A stretch of 64,000 nucleotides of DNA from Dyadobacter sp. 50-39 (GTDB taxonomy: Bacteria; Bacteroidota; Bacteroidia; Cytophagales; Spirosomataceae): contig MKSR01000029.1 of the NCBI GenBank assembly GCA_001898145.1, positions 558,001 through 622,000 of the forward strand, written 5' to 3'. The notes under the pieces were generated by a model, which ran no database searches, was not told the origin of the DNA, and saw only the letters and a program-made list of their open reading frames with translations. The translations under genes were made by a program, and so were the position numbers. This document shows, one piece after another, positions 41,676 to 50,912 of the stretch (position 1 is the first letter of the stretch; each line of letters begins with the position of its first letter).

Positions 41676-43991
41676 TCAGTTTTTAGAAAGTGAAAATGGC
41701 ATATCGGCATCCTGGACGCCCCATTGCTTATTGGGCTTATCCCCCATTTGCAGTATCAGTGTACCGCCTTTAAGCAGCTCTCCGTGCGTAATGTACGTTC
41801 GGGTAAATGGCTTGCCATTGAATACAGCCGATTGAATGTAGCGCGCCTGGTCGGAAACACCCTTGGCCTTGACGGTGAACTTGCGGTTCTTGCCGGTATC
41901 TATTGTCATTTCTTCAAAAACGGGGCTTCCGAGCACATACTGGTCGGTGCCGGGTGCTACCGGGTAAAAACCCATCATGCTGAACGCCAGCCAGGCCGAC
42001 ATTTGGCCGCCATCCTCATTGCCGCTCAGCCCGCCTACGCGGGTATCATATTCGCTCCGGATAATCGTGCGCGTCCATTGCTGCGTTTTCCAGGGCTGGC
42101 CTGCAAAAGCATAGAGATAGGCAATCTGGTGATTGGGCTCATTGCCATGCCAGTAATGCCCCTGGTTGAACAAGGTATCCAGTTTGGCCGTGAACCCCGC
42201 TTTCCCGCCCATGATCTTTTCCAGCCCGGCGATGTCCTGCGGCACAAACCAGGTGTATTGCGCTGGCGAGCCTTCGGTAATAAAGCTCGCCCGCTTGGCA
42301 AAGGGATCAAAATCAGCAATCCAGCGACCGTCGGCATACCTTCCGCGTGCATAGCCCGTCGAAGGATCGATCACGTTCCGGTAGTTCAATGCCCGGGCAC
42401 GCAGTTGGTCGGCGTCTTCCTTTTTGCCAAGGCCTGTGGCCAGGGTAGAAAGGCAAAAATCATCGTATGCATATTCGAGCGTGCGGGATACCTGCTCGCG
42501 CTTGTGAAATGCCTGCCATACGCTGTCTTCGAGTGGAACATAACCATATTGTAAATAGGATTTAAGCGCCCGGCGTCCCTGCCCGGCTTCGTAGCTCTTG
42601 GCATTGGTATTCACCTCAAATGCATTCTTGCGCAGGAAATGATAGGCGCTGTTCACATCGAAGTTCCTTACATTCTTTACATAGGCATCGGCGATGACCG
42701 ATATCCCATGGTCGCCTACCATCGCTGCCGTGTAGTGATTCCAGCAAGGAAAAATGGGCATCCACCCACCCTGCTCGGCTTTTTTCACGAGCGACTGCAC
42801 CATATCGCCGGCGCGTTTCGGTTCGAGTATGATACCCAGGGGCATCGCCGCCCGGAAGCTGTCCCACATACTGAAATCGCAATAGTAGTCAAACCCCTCG
42901 GCCTTCTGCAACGGCGTACCGCCCGCAAACGACGGATAGCTGCCGTCTACATCGGAGAGTAGCCTTGGCGATAGCTTCGTTCTGTACAATGCACTGTAAA
43001 AAAGCGCTTTGTCATCATCGCTGCCTGTAACGGCAACCTTGCCTAATGCCTCGTTCCACGCATCGCGGGCCAACTTCCTAACCGCCTCGAACTGCTTATT
43101 TCCCAGTTCCTTTTCAAGATTCGCGCGGGCGCCTTCTATACTCGTGAATGAAGTGCCGATGCGGGCAGTAACCACCTGCTTTTCGTCCCCAAAACCGACA
43201 TACGCCCCTAGCTTTTCCCGGTTGCCCTTTCCGGTCAGGATCCGTCCCATCGGCGTAATGGTATCGCCCAGCCACACCCCCGATTGCATGAATTTTTTGT
43301 CAAATTTGATTACAAAATACCCACTGATACCCGCCGGCTGTCCTGAGCCCTGGTAAATGCGGTGAACGGGATTATAACCGACAATTTCGCCGCGCTCACG
43401 CAGTACCTCCACAAACCCCTCTCCTTCGTCGCTATTAGGTTCGATGATGATAAATGACTCGTCACCGCTGTCGAACTTGAAGCGCATCATCGCGGTACGG
43501 GCGAGGGCTGTCACCTCGGCGTTGATCTGATGGTCCTGCAACCAAACGCTGTAATGCTCGGGCGTGCTTTGCTCCTTATCGTGGCTGAAAACGCTTGCCC
43601 TTCCTTCGGGATTGGGAATGAGCTCACCCGAAAGCGGCATCACCGTCACCGAGCCGTAATCCTGCACGCAAGATCCGTTCAGCCAGTGCGTGCCCCGGAA
43701 GCCCTGAAATTTGTTATCATTGTAATAAAACGGCGCAATGCATTTGGTTTCTGTCGCGCGCGTCTGCGGCGTCCATTGGGTCATACCATTCGGTACACCT
43801 ACGGCAGGAATTGTCTGCCCTTTCAACTCGCTGCCTGCCTCGCTATGCGTTTTGGCACTCTCTGTGGCCGACGGCGCCGTACCAATCATGGTAGCCACGT
43901 AATCGACGGGCATTTTCTGTGCATAGGACTGATTATCAATCAAAAACGTCGAAAATAATATAAAACTGACTCGGAGGAACGGAACGCGCAT
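41676..43991 (-). CDS. GH92 family glycosyl hydrolase (alpha-mannosidase)
   Basis: A 771-residue exported enzyme with signal peptide to about residue 24 (NQSYAQ). GH92 enzymes are calcium-dependent exo-acting alpha-mannosidases acting on N-glycan or yeast mannan branches. Landmarks are VDYVATMIGT at the mature N-terminus, AVGVPNGMTQWTPQTRA, FRGTHWLNGSCVQDYGS (about 94-110), YCDFSMWDSFRAAMPL (about 361-376), the HGNEPNHQIAYLYAFAGQPW stretch (about 622-641, catalytic base region) and GLSGNEDGGQMSAWLAFSMMGFYPV (in two parts, GLSGNEDGGQMSAWL and FSMMGFYPV). Length is typical. No neighbouring SusCD pair; the two flanking genes are a flavoprotein and an MBL hydrolase. Confidence 0.94.
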   Translation of the reverse strand: MRVPFLRVSFILFSTFLIDNQSYAQKMPVDYVATMIGTAPSATESAKTHSEAGSELKGQTIPAVGVPNGMTQWTPQTRATETKCIAPFYYNDNKFQGFRGTHWLNGSCVQDYGSVTVMPLSGELIPNPEGRASVFSHDKEQSTPEHYSVWLQDHQINAEVTALARTAMMRFKFDSGDESFIIIEPNSDEGEGFVEVLRERGEIVGYNPVHRIYQGSGQPAGISGYFVIKFDKKFMQSGVWLGDTITPMGRILTGKGNREKLGAYVGFGDEKQVVTARIGTSFTSIEGARANLEKELGNKQFEAVRKLARDAWNEALGKVAVTGSDDDKALFYSALYRTKLSPRLLSDVDGSYPSFAGGTPLQKAEGFDYYCDFSMWDSFRAAMPLGIILEPKRAGDMVQSLVKKAEQGGWMPIFPCWNHYTAAMVGDHGISVIADAYVKNVRNFDVNSAYHFLRKNAFEVNTNAKSYEAGQGRRALKSYLQYGYVPLEDSVWQAFHKREQVSRTLEYAYDDFCLSTLATGLGKKEDADQLRARALNYRNVIDPSTGYARGRYADGRWIADFDPFAKRASFITEGSPAQYTWFVPQDIAGLEKIMGGKAGFTAKLDTLFNQGHYWHGNEPNHQIAYLYAFAGQPWKTQQWTRTIIRSEYDTRVGGLSGNEDGGQMSAWLAFSMMGFYPVAPGTDQYVLGSPVFEEMTIDTGKNRKFTVKAKGVSDQARYIQSAVFNGKPFTRTYITHGELLKGGTLILQMGDKPNKQWGVQDADMPFSLSKN

Positions 43992-44101
43992 GGTTAGGCT
44001 TGTTAGGTATTCAGCACGGAAGATCGAAAAAATTATGGTATGTTAGGTCGACGGAATGTTGATATTCCACTAATCAGGACGATTAAAATCCCAAAAACCC
44101 T

Positions 44102-44950
44102 ATGAAAATCCACATCATCGACACCGGTTTTTTCAAGCTCGACGGTGGGGCCATGTTCGGCGTGGTACCGAAAGTACTTTGGAACAAACAGAACCCGGCC
44201 GATGAAAAGAACCTGTGCTCCTGGGCAATGCGATGCCTGTTGATCGAGGATGGTGACAAACTGATATTGGTCGACACCGGAATGGGAAACAAGCAGGACG
44301 ACAAGTTTTTCGGCCACTACGACCTGCATGGCGACGCTACCCTGCATTCTTCCATCGCAGAAAAAGGCTTCAGCCCGGCCGACATTACCGACGTATTCCT
44401 CACCCACCTGCATTTCGATCACGTGGGCGGCGCCGTGCGGTTCAGCCGTGATGGCTCCCGCCTGAAACCTGCCTTCGCCAATGCCACCTACTGGTCCAAC
44501 GAAGCGCATTGGCAATGGGCTACCCATCCCAATCCACGCGAAAAGGCTTCTTTTTTGAAAGAGAATATCCTCCCGTTGCAGGAGTCGGGGCAGCTGCAAT
44601 TTATTCAGAACGGAGCGTCACCATTCGGGAATATCAGCCTCCTGCACGTGGACGGCCATACCGAACAAATGATGCTGCCGGTTATCGAATACAAAGAGCA
44701 GAAAATCATCTACTGCGCCGATCTTTTTCCATCGTCCTACCACATTCCCATTCCCTGGATCATGAGCTACGACATGCGTCCGCTACAAACCATGGAAGAA
44801 AAACAGCGTGTTCTTCAACTGGCCGTTGACGAACAATGTATACTGCTTTTCGAGCACGATCCCGTCTATGAGGCGGCTCTGGTAGAAAATACGGAGAAAG
44901 GCATAAGAGTCCGCGAACGGGGGGCATTGAAGGATCTCCTGGTTGGCTGA
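44102..44950 (+). CDS. MBL-fold metallo-hydrolase
   Basis: A 282-residue cytoplasmic metallo-beta-lactamase-fold hydrolase. Two-metal site: THLHFDHVGGA (about 101-111; HxHxDH with His, His, Asp, His), His in VDGHTEQM (about 187), Asp in IIYCADLFPSSYH and His of LLFEHDPVYEAAL. The N-terminal strand MKIHIIDTGFFKLDGGAMFG and LILVDTGMGNK are typical of the AHL-lactonase/quorum-quenching-like branch that acts on lactones or phosphodiesters. Substrate not determined. It precedes the vapB-like gene by 26 bases, but that pair has its own -7 box. Confidence 0.88.
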   Translation: MKIHIIDTGFFKLDGGAMFGVVPKVLWNKQNPADEKNLCSWAMRCLLIEDGDKLILVDTGMGNKQDDKFFGHYDLHGDATLHSSIAEKGFSPADITDVFLTHLHFDHVGGAVRFSRDGSRLKPAFANATYWSNEAHWQWATHPNPREKASFLKENILPLQESGQLQFIQNGASPFGNISLLHVDGHTEQMMLPVIEYKEQKIIYCADLFPSSYHIPIPWIMSYDMRPLQTMEEKQRVLQLAVDEQCILLFEHDPVYEAALVENTEKGIRVRERGALKDLLVG

Positions 44951-44965
44951 TCGCTGGCTTTTCGT

Positions 44966-44973
44966 TATATTTG
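44966..44973 (+). promoter_or_regulatory. Bacteroidota -7 box (TATATTTG) for the vapB-like gene
   Basis: TAnnTTTG match ending three bases before the ATG at 44977, implying a leaderless transcript. It also covers an in-frame TTG (44971), ruling it out as the start. Confidence 0.5.
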
Positions 44974-44976
44974 GAT

Positions 44977-45201
44977 ATGCACACAGAGAAGGACATACAA
45001 TTCGACAAGCTGATAGCCCACATAAGAGGTTTGTCAGACCATCAGCGCAGACAACTCAAAGCTGAACTGGATCGTATTGAAGCAACCTCTCCTGACTACT
45101 CACTCGAAGAATTTCTGCTTGCCGCTCCAACGTTCTCTGAAAATCAACTTAAAACGATTGAAGAAACCAGAAAGGCAATTGACCAATGGCGCAAAAACTA
45201 G
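44977..45201 (+). CDS. VapB-like antitoxin
   Basis: A 74-residue charged helical protein (QFDKLIAHIRGLSDHQRRQL, then SLEEFLLAAPTFSENQLKTIEE and IDQWRKN at the C-terminus) directly before a PIN-domain gene, overlapping it by 16 bases. The C-terminal helix ending in RKAIDQWRKN is the usual toxin-wrapping tail of short Bacteroidota antitoxins of this kind. No DNA-binding motif is recognisable at this length. Role assigned from gene order and size, not strong homology. Confidence 0.65.
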   Translation: MHTEKDIQFDKLIAHIRGLSDHQRRQLKAELDRIEATSPDYSLEEFLLAAPTFSENQLKTIEETRKAIDQWRKN

Positions 45202-45431
45202 TGCTTGTTGACACATCCATTCTTATCGACTTTTTCCGCAAATCCGACAAATCGAATTCCCGCCTTTTGAAACTGGTAAGGGAGGGATTTGTCTTGCTGA
45301 AAAAGCAAAGCAAACTCATCGGCATGGCGGATATTTTTATCGCCGCGACGGCTGTGCATTATGGCCTGCCGCTCGCCACATTAAATGTAAAGCATTTCGA
45401 AAGGATAGAAGAACTGCAAATTCTCCCTTAA
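45186..45431 (+). pseudogene. VapC-like PIN-domain toxin with internal in-frame deletion
   Basis: Only 81 residues, against about 125-135 for intact VapC of this group. The N-terminal PIN strand is perfect (LVLVDTSILIDFFRKSDKSN, with the first catalytic Asp) and the C-terminal part is perfect (IGMADIFIAATAVHYGLPLATLNVKHFERI, in pieces, with the late Asp). Between LKLVREGF and VLLKKQSKLIG about 50 residues are missing, including the stretch that normally carries the conserved acidic residue of the middle helix. The reading frame is kept, so a stable but nuclease-dead protein that still binds its antitoxin is possible. Overlaps the antitoxin gene by 16 bases. Confidence 0.75.
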
Positions 45432-45434
45432 GTT

Positions 45435-46193
45435 ATGAAAACAGCACTCATACTCTCAGGCGGGGGGGCGCGGGGGATTGCGCATGTGGGGGTGGCGCAG
45501 GCACTGTGGGAGCGTGGCGTGCGGCCGGACGTGATCAGCGCGACGAGCTCCGGGGCATTTGTAGGGGCATTGCTCGGTCATGGTTATCAGCCCGGCGATA
45601 TTCTGAAAATCATTCGCGACACGAGCTTTTACCCCTATTTAAGATTCGGGATTGGCGCGAACGGATTGCTGCATATGCGGAAGATGGAAGATGTTTTCCG
45701 GAAATTTATCCCGGAAAACACCTTTGAATCGCTTCAAACACCGCTGGTCGTGACCGCTACCGATATTGTTTCGGGAGAAGAAGTGCATTTCCGGAACGGA
45801 GAACTAGCGCTACCAGTACTAGCCTCTTGCTGCATTCCAGGGCTTTTCAGCCCCATGCTCTACAATGGCCATCACCTGGTGGATGGTGGTGTTTTAAATA
45901 ACCTACCCGTCGAACCGGTGCTTGGCGAAGCAGGCTATATGATCGGCAGCCATTGTAATCCCTTCAATCTGGACAAGCCATTGAAGCGGACTACCGAAAT
46001 TGTTTACCGCAGCCTCATCCTGGCAATGCATACCAAAACCAAGGCCCGCTTCGCCCAATGCGACTTGCTGATCGAACCGCCTGCATTAAGCCGTTTCAGC
46101 ATTTTTGATTTCCGGAAAGCCGATCAGCTTTTTGAGGTAGGTTATCAATACACCAAAACATTGCTAAACGACGAGCAAACGCTATTTCCCTAG
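45435..46193 (+). CDS. Patatin-like phospholipase family protein
   Basis: A 252-residue cytoplasmic protein of the RssA/patatin family of lipid acyl hydrolases. The oxyanion loop LSGGGARGIAHVG is at 8-20, the nucleophile elbow is ATSSGAFVG (about 36-44) where the first Gly of GxSxG is replaced by Ala, and the catalytic Asp sits in LVDGGVLNNLPVEP (about 150-163). GSHCNPFN and the C-terminal helices complete the fold at a short but normal length. It starts three bases after the deleted PIN gene and its end overlaps the convergent haloperoxidase gene by 12 bases. Confidence 0.9.
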   Translation: MKTALILSGGGARGIAHVGVAQALWERGVRPDVISATSSGAFVGALLGHGYQPGDILKIIRDTSFYPYLRFGIGANGLLHMRKMEDVFRKFIPENTFESLQTPLVVTATDIVSGEEVHFRNGELALPVLASCCIPGLFSPMLYNGHHLVDGGVLNNLPVEPVLGEAGYMIGSHCNPFNLDKPLKRTTEIVYRSLILAMHTKTKARFAQCDLLIEPPALSRFSIFDFRKADQLFEVGYQYTKTLLNDEQTLFP

Positions 46194-47513
46194 GGCTACG
46201 GCTTTGCTTTCCAGCTTTTTAACTACCCATTCACCAACCTGCTGCCCTTGTTTCTGACCGTTCTCGATCGCGTCCATGAAGTGAATTCCTCCGTAAAAAC
46301 GGGACATTCCCGATTCTTCGGAGGCTGCCAGGAATGATTTGAATGGACGAGCTTTGAGATTAAAGCGCTCTTCCACCGTATCGGTATAAGCAAAGTTATC
46401 GCCGAAATAATGGGTAAGGATAACGGCGGAGGCCGTCGATATGACCGAATGCCCGCTCAGGTACTCCGGAAATGGCGGCGTCTGAAGGAATGGTTTCCAG
46501 GTCGGGTCGATGTATTTCCGGATAGCGGTTTCGGGGCGGATGCGGTTGCTGCGGTATTTCTCGTCCCAGCACGCCATAAAGCCGTCCATGAGTCCGATCG
46601 CCACGGAGGTGTTGATCAGCATGGTTTTAGAAAAGTCCGTCTTCGCTTTCCGGCAGGCAATGTCGGTAATACCCATCCAATGCGCTCCTGGCGAGATTTT
46701 TTTCATTCCTACCAGCAAATGCCCTTTGTTTTCCAATGCAAACGGGTTGCAATCCCAGAATGCGGCGATCACACGGTGCTCCTCTGCTTTGGTATCGTCA
46801 TAGTTGAGTTTCATCAGCTTATAAAACGCTGAATTCTTCGCTTCCGAGAATGCCACGGGAGGTGCCGGCTTGAACTGCGACGCCGAGTCCAGGGTGAATG
46901 GCCGCACGGTTTTGAAATAAGGCTCAACGGGCGGAAAGTAGCCCGGAGGTGTCGGGTACCAGGTGCCTGCCCCGCCGTGCGGCTCATACCGCGGGAAATT
47001 GCTGATCTTATTGTAATGATCGGCTTTGGCATATTTCAAAATCTGTTTGCTGACAGCCAACGCATATTCCTGCGAACCGGCAATGACTTCGTCCGTAAAG
47101 CCTATTTTCTTGCAGGAATCCACCAGGCTTTGCTGGTATTTTTTTAGCAGCAAACCGCCGGATGGCTGCATTTTCTTCGCTGTTTCGAGCATCGCCAGCG
47201 CCGAAGCAAGCTGGTAGGAATATTCCTCCACTTTTGGCTTTTCGATTTCAGGAAAATCATTCAGCACACCATACATGGATGGATATGCCTGTTCGTTCGC
47301 AGCTACCACCTCGTAGCCGGCCAGGCAGGCGTAAGAATAAAACCGGGCACCCAGCGGCGGGTTGGTCACATCATGTACCATTACGTCGGTCATCTGCAAC
47401 GTCACCTGCCCTATGACCGCCGGGTCAATGTCTTTTTTCGATTCATTCTTTTTGCAGGCTGTCCCAATGACCGCCAGCAGCATTCCCAGAAGAAGGTTAC
47501 TGAACTTTACCAA
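46182..47513 (-). CDS. Vanadium-dependent haloperoxidase-like PAP2 lipoprotein
   Basis: A 443-residue lipoprotein of the bacterial vanadium haloperoxidase/PAP2 acid phosphatase superfamily. Signal peptide with lipobox IGTAC. Oxyanion (vanadate or phosphate) ligands: K-x6-RP in EKYRSNRIRPET, SGH in YLSGHSVIS, and R-x5-H in SRFYGGIHFMD; a His-rich HWMG lies upstream. It can therefore be a halide-oxidising enzyme or a phosphatase. TTG at 47513 starts a good signal peptide (VKFSNLLLGMLLAVIGTAC) and overlaps the preceding gene's end by 17 bases; an ATG at 47591 would add 26 residues lying inside that gene. It closes the SusC-SusD-FG-GAP operon and is a paralogue of the gene at 56593. Confidence 0.86.
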   Translation of the reverse strand: MVKFSNLLLGMLLAVIGTACKKNESKKDIDPAVIGQVTLQMTDVMVHDVTNPPLGARFYSYACLAGYEVVAANEQAYPSMYGVLNDFPEIEKPKVEEYSYQLASALAMLETAKKMQPSGGLLLKKYQQSLVDSCKKIGFTDEVIAGSQEYALAVSKQILKYAKADHYNKISNFPRYEPHGGAGTWYPTPPGYFPPVEPYFKTVRPFTLDSASQFKPAPPVAFSEAKNSAFYKLMKLNYDDTKAEEHRVIAAFWDCNPFALENKGHLLVGMKKISPGAHWMGITDIACRKAKTDFSKTMLINTSVAIGLMDGFMACWDEKYRSNRIRPETAIRKYIDPTWKPFLQTPPFPEYLSGHSVISTASAVILTHYFGDNFAYTDTVEERFNLKARPFKSFLAASEESGMSRFYGGIHFMDAIENGQKQGQQVGEWVVKKLESKAVALGK

Positions 47514-50500
47514 TTTGATATGCTTTAATTTCCGCTTGATTAATCCCGAATAGCAGCTTGTTGCCGAGCGGCAGCACGCTTCTGACATCACCTTTCAGTC
47601 CAAAGCCCGATTTATCCTGATGTACGTATGTAAACTGGCCGTTACCGTCGCCTTGCAGCAATATGCCGTAATTGGCATCATACTTTCCGAAGCGGAGGCG
47701 TGCCTTGCTGACATTACCGCAAAGCAGCAGGTCTTTTTTCCCATCCCCATTGTAATCCAGTGAAGTAATGGTGTAAACCGGCGATACCTGCACCTGCAAT
47801 GGCAATGCCTTTTCCGTAAATTTACCGGTCGCGCTCCTTTCGAAATAGGCTGTTTTCAGATAGGTGGCTTTCAGCTCCTTCGCACCTTCCAGCTCTTCCT
47901 TTGTAAAAATCTCATTCACACTCAGATCCGCGTAACTTTTGTAATCCTGGTAACGCGTCCGCATGATGCTCATCTGGTCGAGCATTTCATCTCGGGTCAC
48001 ATACGGATAGCTTTTGCCCTGGATATAGAAGCTCATGACCGGATCGACCGAGCCGTTATCGTCAAAATCCTTATAGACCATTTCCACCGGCTCGGCATCG
48101 CTGGCTTTGCATTGGGTGTTGGTACCCATATTACCGATCACGAGGTCGTCTTTACCATCGCCATTCAGGTCTTCGACGAGGATCTTGTTCCACCAGCCAT
48201 TGTAGGGTTTGTCAAAATATTCAGTGGTCTTGTTTTCGAGTTTACCATTGCTGTTAATAAAAACAGTGACGGGCATCCACTCTCCTACCACCACCAGATC
48301 GGCCTTTTTATCACCGTTCAAATCCGTCCACGCTGCATCGGTTACGAGCCCTATGTGTTCCAGCTCTTTGGCTAATGCGGCTGTTTGGTCCGCAAACCTA
48401 CCCTTTCCGTCGTTGATCAGGACATAACTCCGCGGCGTTTCCGGATAACGGCCCGGAATCACCCGGCCGCCCACAAAGAGGTCAGGTTTGCCGTCGCCGT
48501 TGATATCCGCCGTGCGCACACAGCTTGTGCTCGTAAGCATGGCAGGCATTGCGCCGGTACTTTTGATAAAATTGCTTTTTCCGTCGTTGATGTACAACCG
48601 GCTTTGCAGCAGCGGGTCCTCGGGCATAAAATTGCCGTAGCCGCCGCTTGCCACGAAAATATCCTGCGCACCATCTCCATTGGCATCGAAAAACAATGCG
48701 TCGGTATCTTCACTTTGCTTGTCGGCTTCAAATGCGGGTACCGGTTTCAGGCTGAACGAACCTCCTTTTTGCTGAATGTACAATCTGGCTACCTCGCCGG
48801 ATGTGCCTCCGATGAACACATCTTCCAAACCATCGCCATTCAAATCACCTTTCCGCAGGCACGGATTGGAGAAAGAGATGGGGTTGATGAGCAGCGGCTG
48901 ACGCTTGAAATCATTCAGCTTCACCGCAGGGCTCCTGAATGCGATCGGCGATGCTACCGGCGTAAAAAGCGGTTGCACAGCCTTTTCAGCCTTCGCCTTC
49001 TCTTTGGCATTTACTTCGGAAAGCGTCAGCGTCGCGTTTACTTTCGGGCTCACTACCTTTTCCTGCCGGCCATTCAGCCATGTTACCACCAGCGAATCCA
49101 CCACCCCATCCTTGCCGAGGCCGAAATGCAGCACCGGCGACACACTCGACTGGTAACCGCGTGTTGGCATTTGTTCAAGGTATTGCTGCTGGCCTTTCTG
49201 GTAAATCGTCACTTTAGCGCCGAGTCCGAGGGTATTCCGGTCGCTTCCGGTGAGTTTTACTTTGAGATAATTGTTTTTCAAATGCTTGTCACCCTCATTC
49301 TGGTAAATGAATGCAGGCTTGTTGATATTGTTCACCACCAGGTCGAGATCGCCGTCGTTATCGAGGTCGGCATAGGCAGCGCCGCCGGAATTGGAGATTT
49401 CACCTACGCCCCAGGCATCCGCCACATTGGTAAACGTCAGGTCCTTTTTGTTCTGGAAAAGATAGTTCTTCATATTGGAAGAAGGCATTTGGTAAACCAG
49501 TTGCAGCACATCTTCCCGTTTCACCTGGCCTTCAATGCGTTTCAAATGGTCGCCCATAAACTTCACGAAATCCATATTCGTAAAGTCGCGCAGGTTGCCG
49601 TTGGTGATGAAAAGGTCTTTCCAGCCATCGTTGTCATAATCCGCAAACAGCGACGCCCAACTCCAGTCCGTATTGGAAACGCCCGAAAGCTGGCCGATTT
49701 CAGAGAACACCGGATTTTTCGTACCCTTGCCCAGGCCTTCATTCAGTTGCAGCATGTTGCGCATATACTGGTGGTGGAAGCCCATTCTGACATTGAAATC
49801 AAACAACTCGTAGTTATCGAGGCCTGTCAGCAGCTTCTGGCGCCGGTTGTCCTCGGGAAGCATATCGAGCGTAAAAATATCGGGCAGGCCGTCGTTGTTG
49901 AAATCGGCAATGTCGTTACCCATCGAGGAGTGAGATGTGTGACCGATACTCGCGTCGAGCACATCGGTGAATGTGCCGTTGCCATTGTTGATATATAAAA
50001 AGTCGGGGACGGAGTAGTCGTTCGAAATGTACATATCCTGCCAGCCGTCCTGGTTAATGTCGGCAATGCCGATACCCAGCCCGTAGGTCAGTTGCGAGCT
50101 GTGAATGCCCGCTTTTTTAGTAATGTCTGTAAAATAGGGTGTACCGTTCTTCGGATCGTTGCGGAAGAGCCTCACGCCCGTCACCGGATCTTCTTTCCGT
50201 AAAATATTCGCTGTGCTCGCTTCGTCGAGGATCGGGAGCGCCTTGGGATTGTGGTTGAGCAGGAACATGTCAAGGTCCCCGTCCTTATCGAAATCGAAAA
50301 AAGCTGCTTGTGTGCTGTTGCTTGAAATTCCCAGGCCATATTGCTCAGCCACCTCTTCGAACTGCGGAATGCCCTGGGCATTGTTGCCTTTGTTGATGAA
50401 CAGCTGGTCTTTCAGGCTTTCGGGTGAAACCGCGCCTGAGTAGCAAACGTAGATATCCAGCTTACCGTCCCCATTCACATCAGCCATCGTGACACCCGTC

Positions 50501-50883
50501 TTCCACGGACGCTCACGCCCGCCCACCTGCGCGATGGCCGTAATGTCCTCGAATACCATCTTCCCTTTGTTCAGGTAAAGCTTGTTCGGGACCATATTGC
50601 CGGTGAAGTAAATGTCGTCGAGCCCGTCGCCGTTCAGGTCGCCGGTTGCCACGCCGCCTCCGTTATAGAAGTATTCGTACATCAGCACATTCGTATTCAA
50701 CCCCTCGGTCAATGTATTCGTAAAATCGACTTTGGTTTGCTCGGCGCTCAGAAGTGTGAAGAGCTGCGGACCGGCGGGGCCTTTCTTTTCTTCTTTGGAA
50801 TCGGAGGATTTGTCACAACCGGAAAGTACCAGTCCAGCGATCAGAACCATGCTGCCTGCTTTCCAGGGCCATAATTGCTTCAT
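47497..50883 (-). CDS. FG-GAP/VCBS repeat lipoprotein with ASPIC/UnbV domain (CRTAC-like)
   Basis: A 1128-residue surface lipoprotein with lipobox LVLSGC. About fourteen calcium-binding DxNxDGxxD loops (DLNGDGLDD, DVNGDGKLD, DFDKDGDLD, DINQDGWQD, DYDNDGWKD, DLDNDGDLD and others) build two beta-propellers separated by an ASPIC/UnbV segment (LGLGAKVTIYQKGQQQ, LHFGLGKDGVVDSLVVTW; about 555-640). Such proteins are common in Bacteroidota loci with SusCD, probably holding or presenting ligands outside the cell. ATG at 50883 (MKQLWPWKAGS) gives the lipoprotein signal; a longer frame from 50967 crosses the terminator hairpin. It lies downstream of susD and overlaps the haloperoxidase gene. Confidence 0.92.
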   Translation of the reverse strand: MKQLWPWKAGSMVLIAGLVLSGCDKSSDSKEEKKGPAGPQLFTLLSAEQTKVDFTNTLTEGLNTNVLMYEYFYNGGGVATGDLNGDGLDDIYFTGNMVPNKLYLNKGKMVFEDITAIAQVGGRERPWKTGVTMADVNGDGKLDIYVCYSGAVSPESLKDQLFINKGNNAQGIPQFEEVAEQYGLGISSNSTQAAFFDFDKDGDLDMFLLNHNPKALPILDEASTANILRKEDPVTGVRLFRNDPKNGTPYFTDITKKAGIHSSQLTYGLGIGIADINQDGWQDMYISNDYSVPDFLYINNGNGTFTDVLDASIGHTSHSSMGNDIADFNNDGLPDIFTLDMLPEDNRRQKLLTGLDNYELFDFNVRMGFHHQYMRNMLQLNEGLGKGTKNPVFSEIGQLSGVSNTDWSWASLFADYDNDGWKDLFITNGNLRDFTNMDFVKFMGDHLKRIEGQVKREDVLQLVYQMPSSNMKNYLFQNKKDLTFTNVADAWGVGEISNSGGAAYADLDNDGDLDLVVNNINKPAFIYQNEGDKHLKNNYLKVKLTGSDRNTLGLGAKVTIYQKGQQQYLEQMPTRGYQSSVSPVLHFGLGKDGVVDSLVVTWLNGRQEKVVSPKVNATLTLSEVNAKEKAKAEKAVQPLFTPVASPIAFRSPAVKLNDFKRQPLLINPISFSNPCLRKGDLNGDGLEDVFIGGTSGEVARLYIQQKGGSFSLKPVPAFEADKQSEDTDALFFDANGDGAQDIFVASGGYGNFMPEDPLLQSRLYINDGKSNFIKSTGAMPAMLTSTSCVRTADINGDGKPDLFVGGRVIPGRYPETPRSYVLINDGKGRFADQTAALAKELEHIGLVTDAAWTDLNGDKKADLVVVGEWMPVTVFINSNGKLENKTTEYFDKPYNGWWNKILVEDLNGDGKDDLVIGNMGTNTQCKASDAEPVEMVYKDFDDNGSVDPVMSFYIQGKSYPYVTRDEMLDQMSIMRTRYQDYKSYADLSVNEIFTKEELEGAKELKATYLKTAYFERSATGKFTEKALPLQVQVSPVYTITSLDYNGDGKKDLLLCGNVSKARLRFGKYDANYGILLQGDGNGQFTYVHQDKSGFGLKGDVRSVLPLGNKLLFGINQAEIKAYQIGKVQ

Positions 50884-50912
50884 GACAGGAATGAAGAGTT
50901 TATAAGGAGTAC

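Noticed and set aside
48385-49998. A 537-codon frame antisense to the FG-GAP lipoprotein gene
   Set aside because: Produced by the repeated DxNxDG codons on the opposite strand; no family features and low-complexity His/Val/Arg composition.
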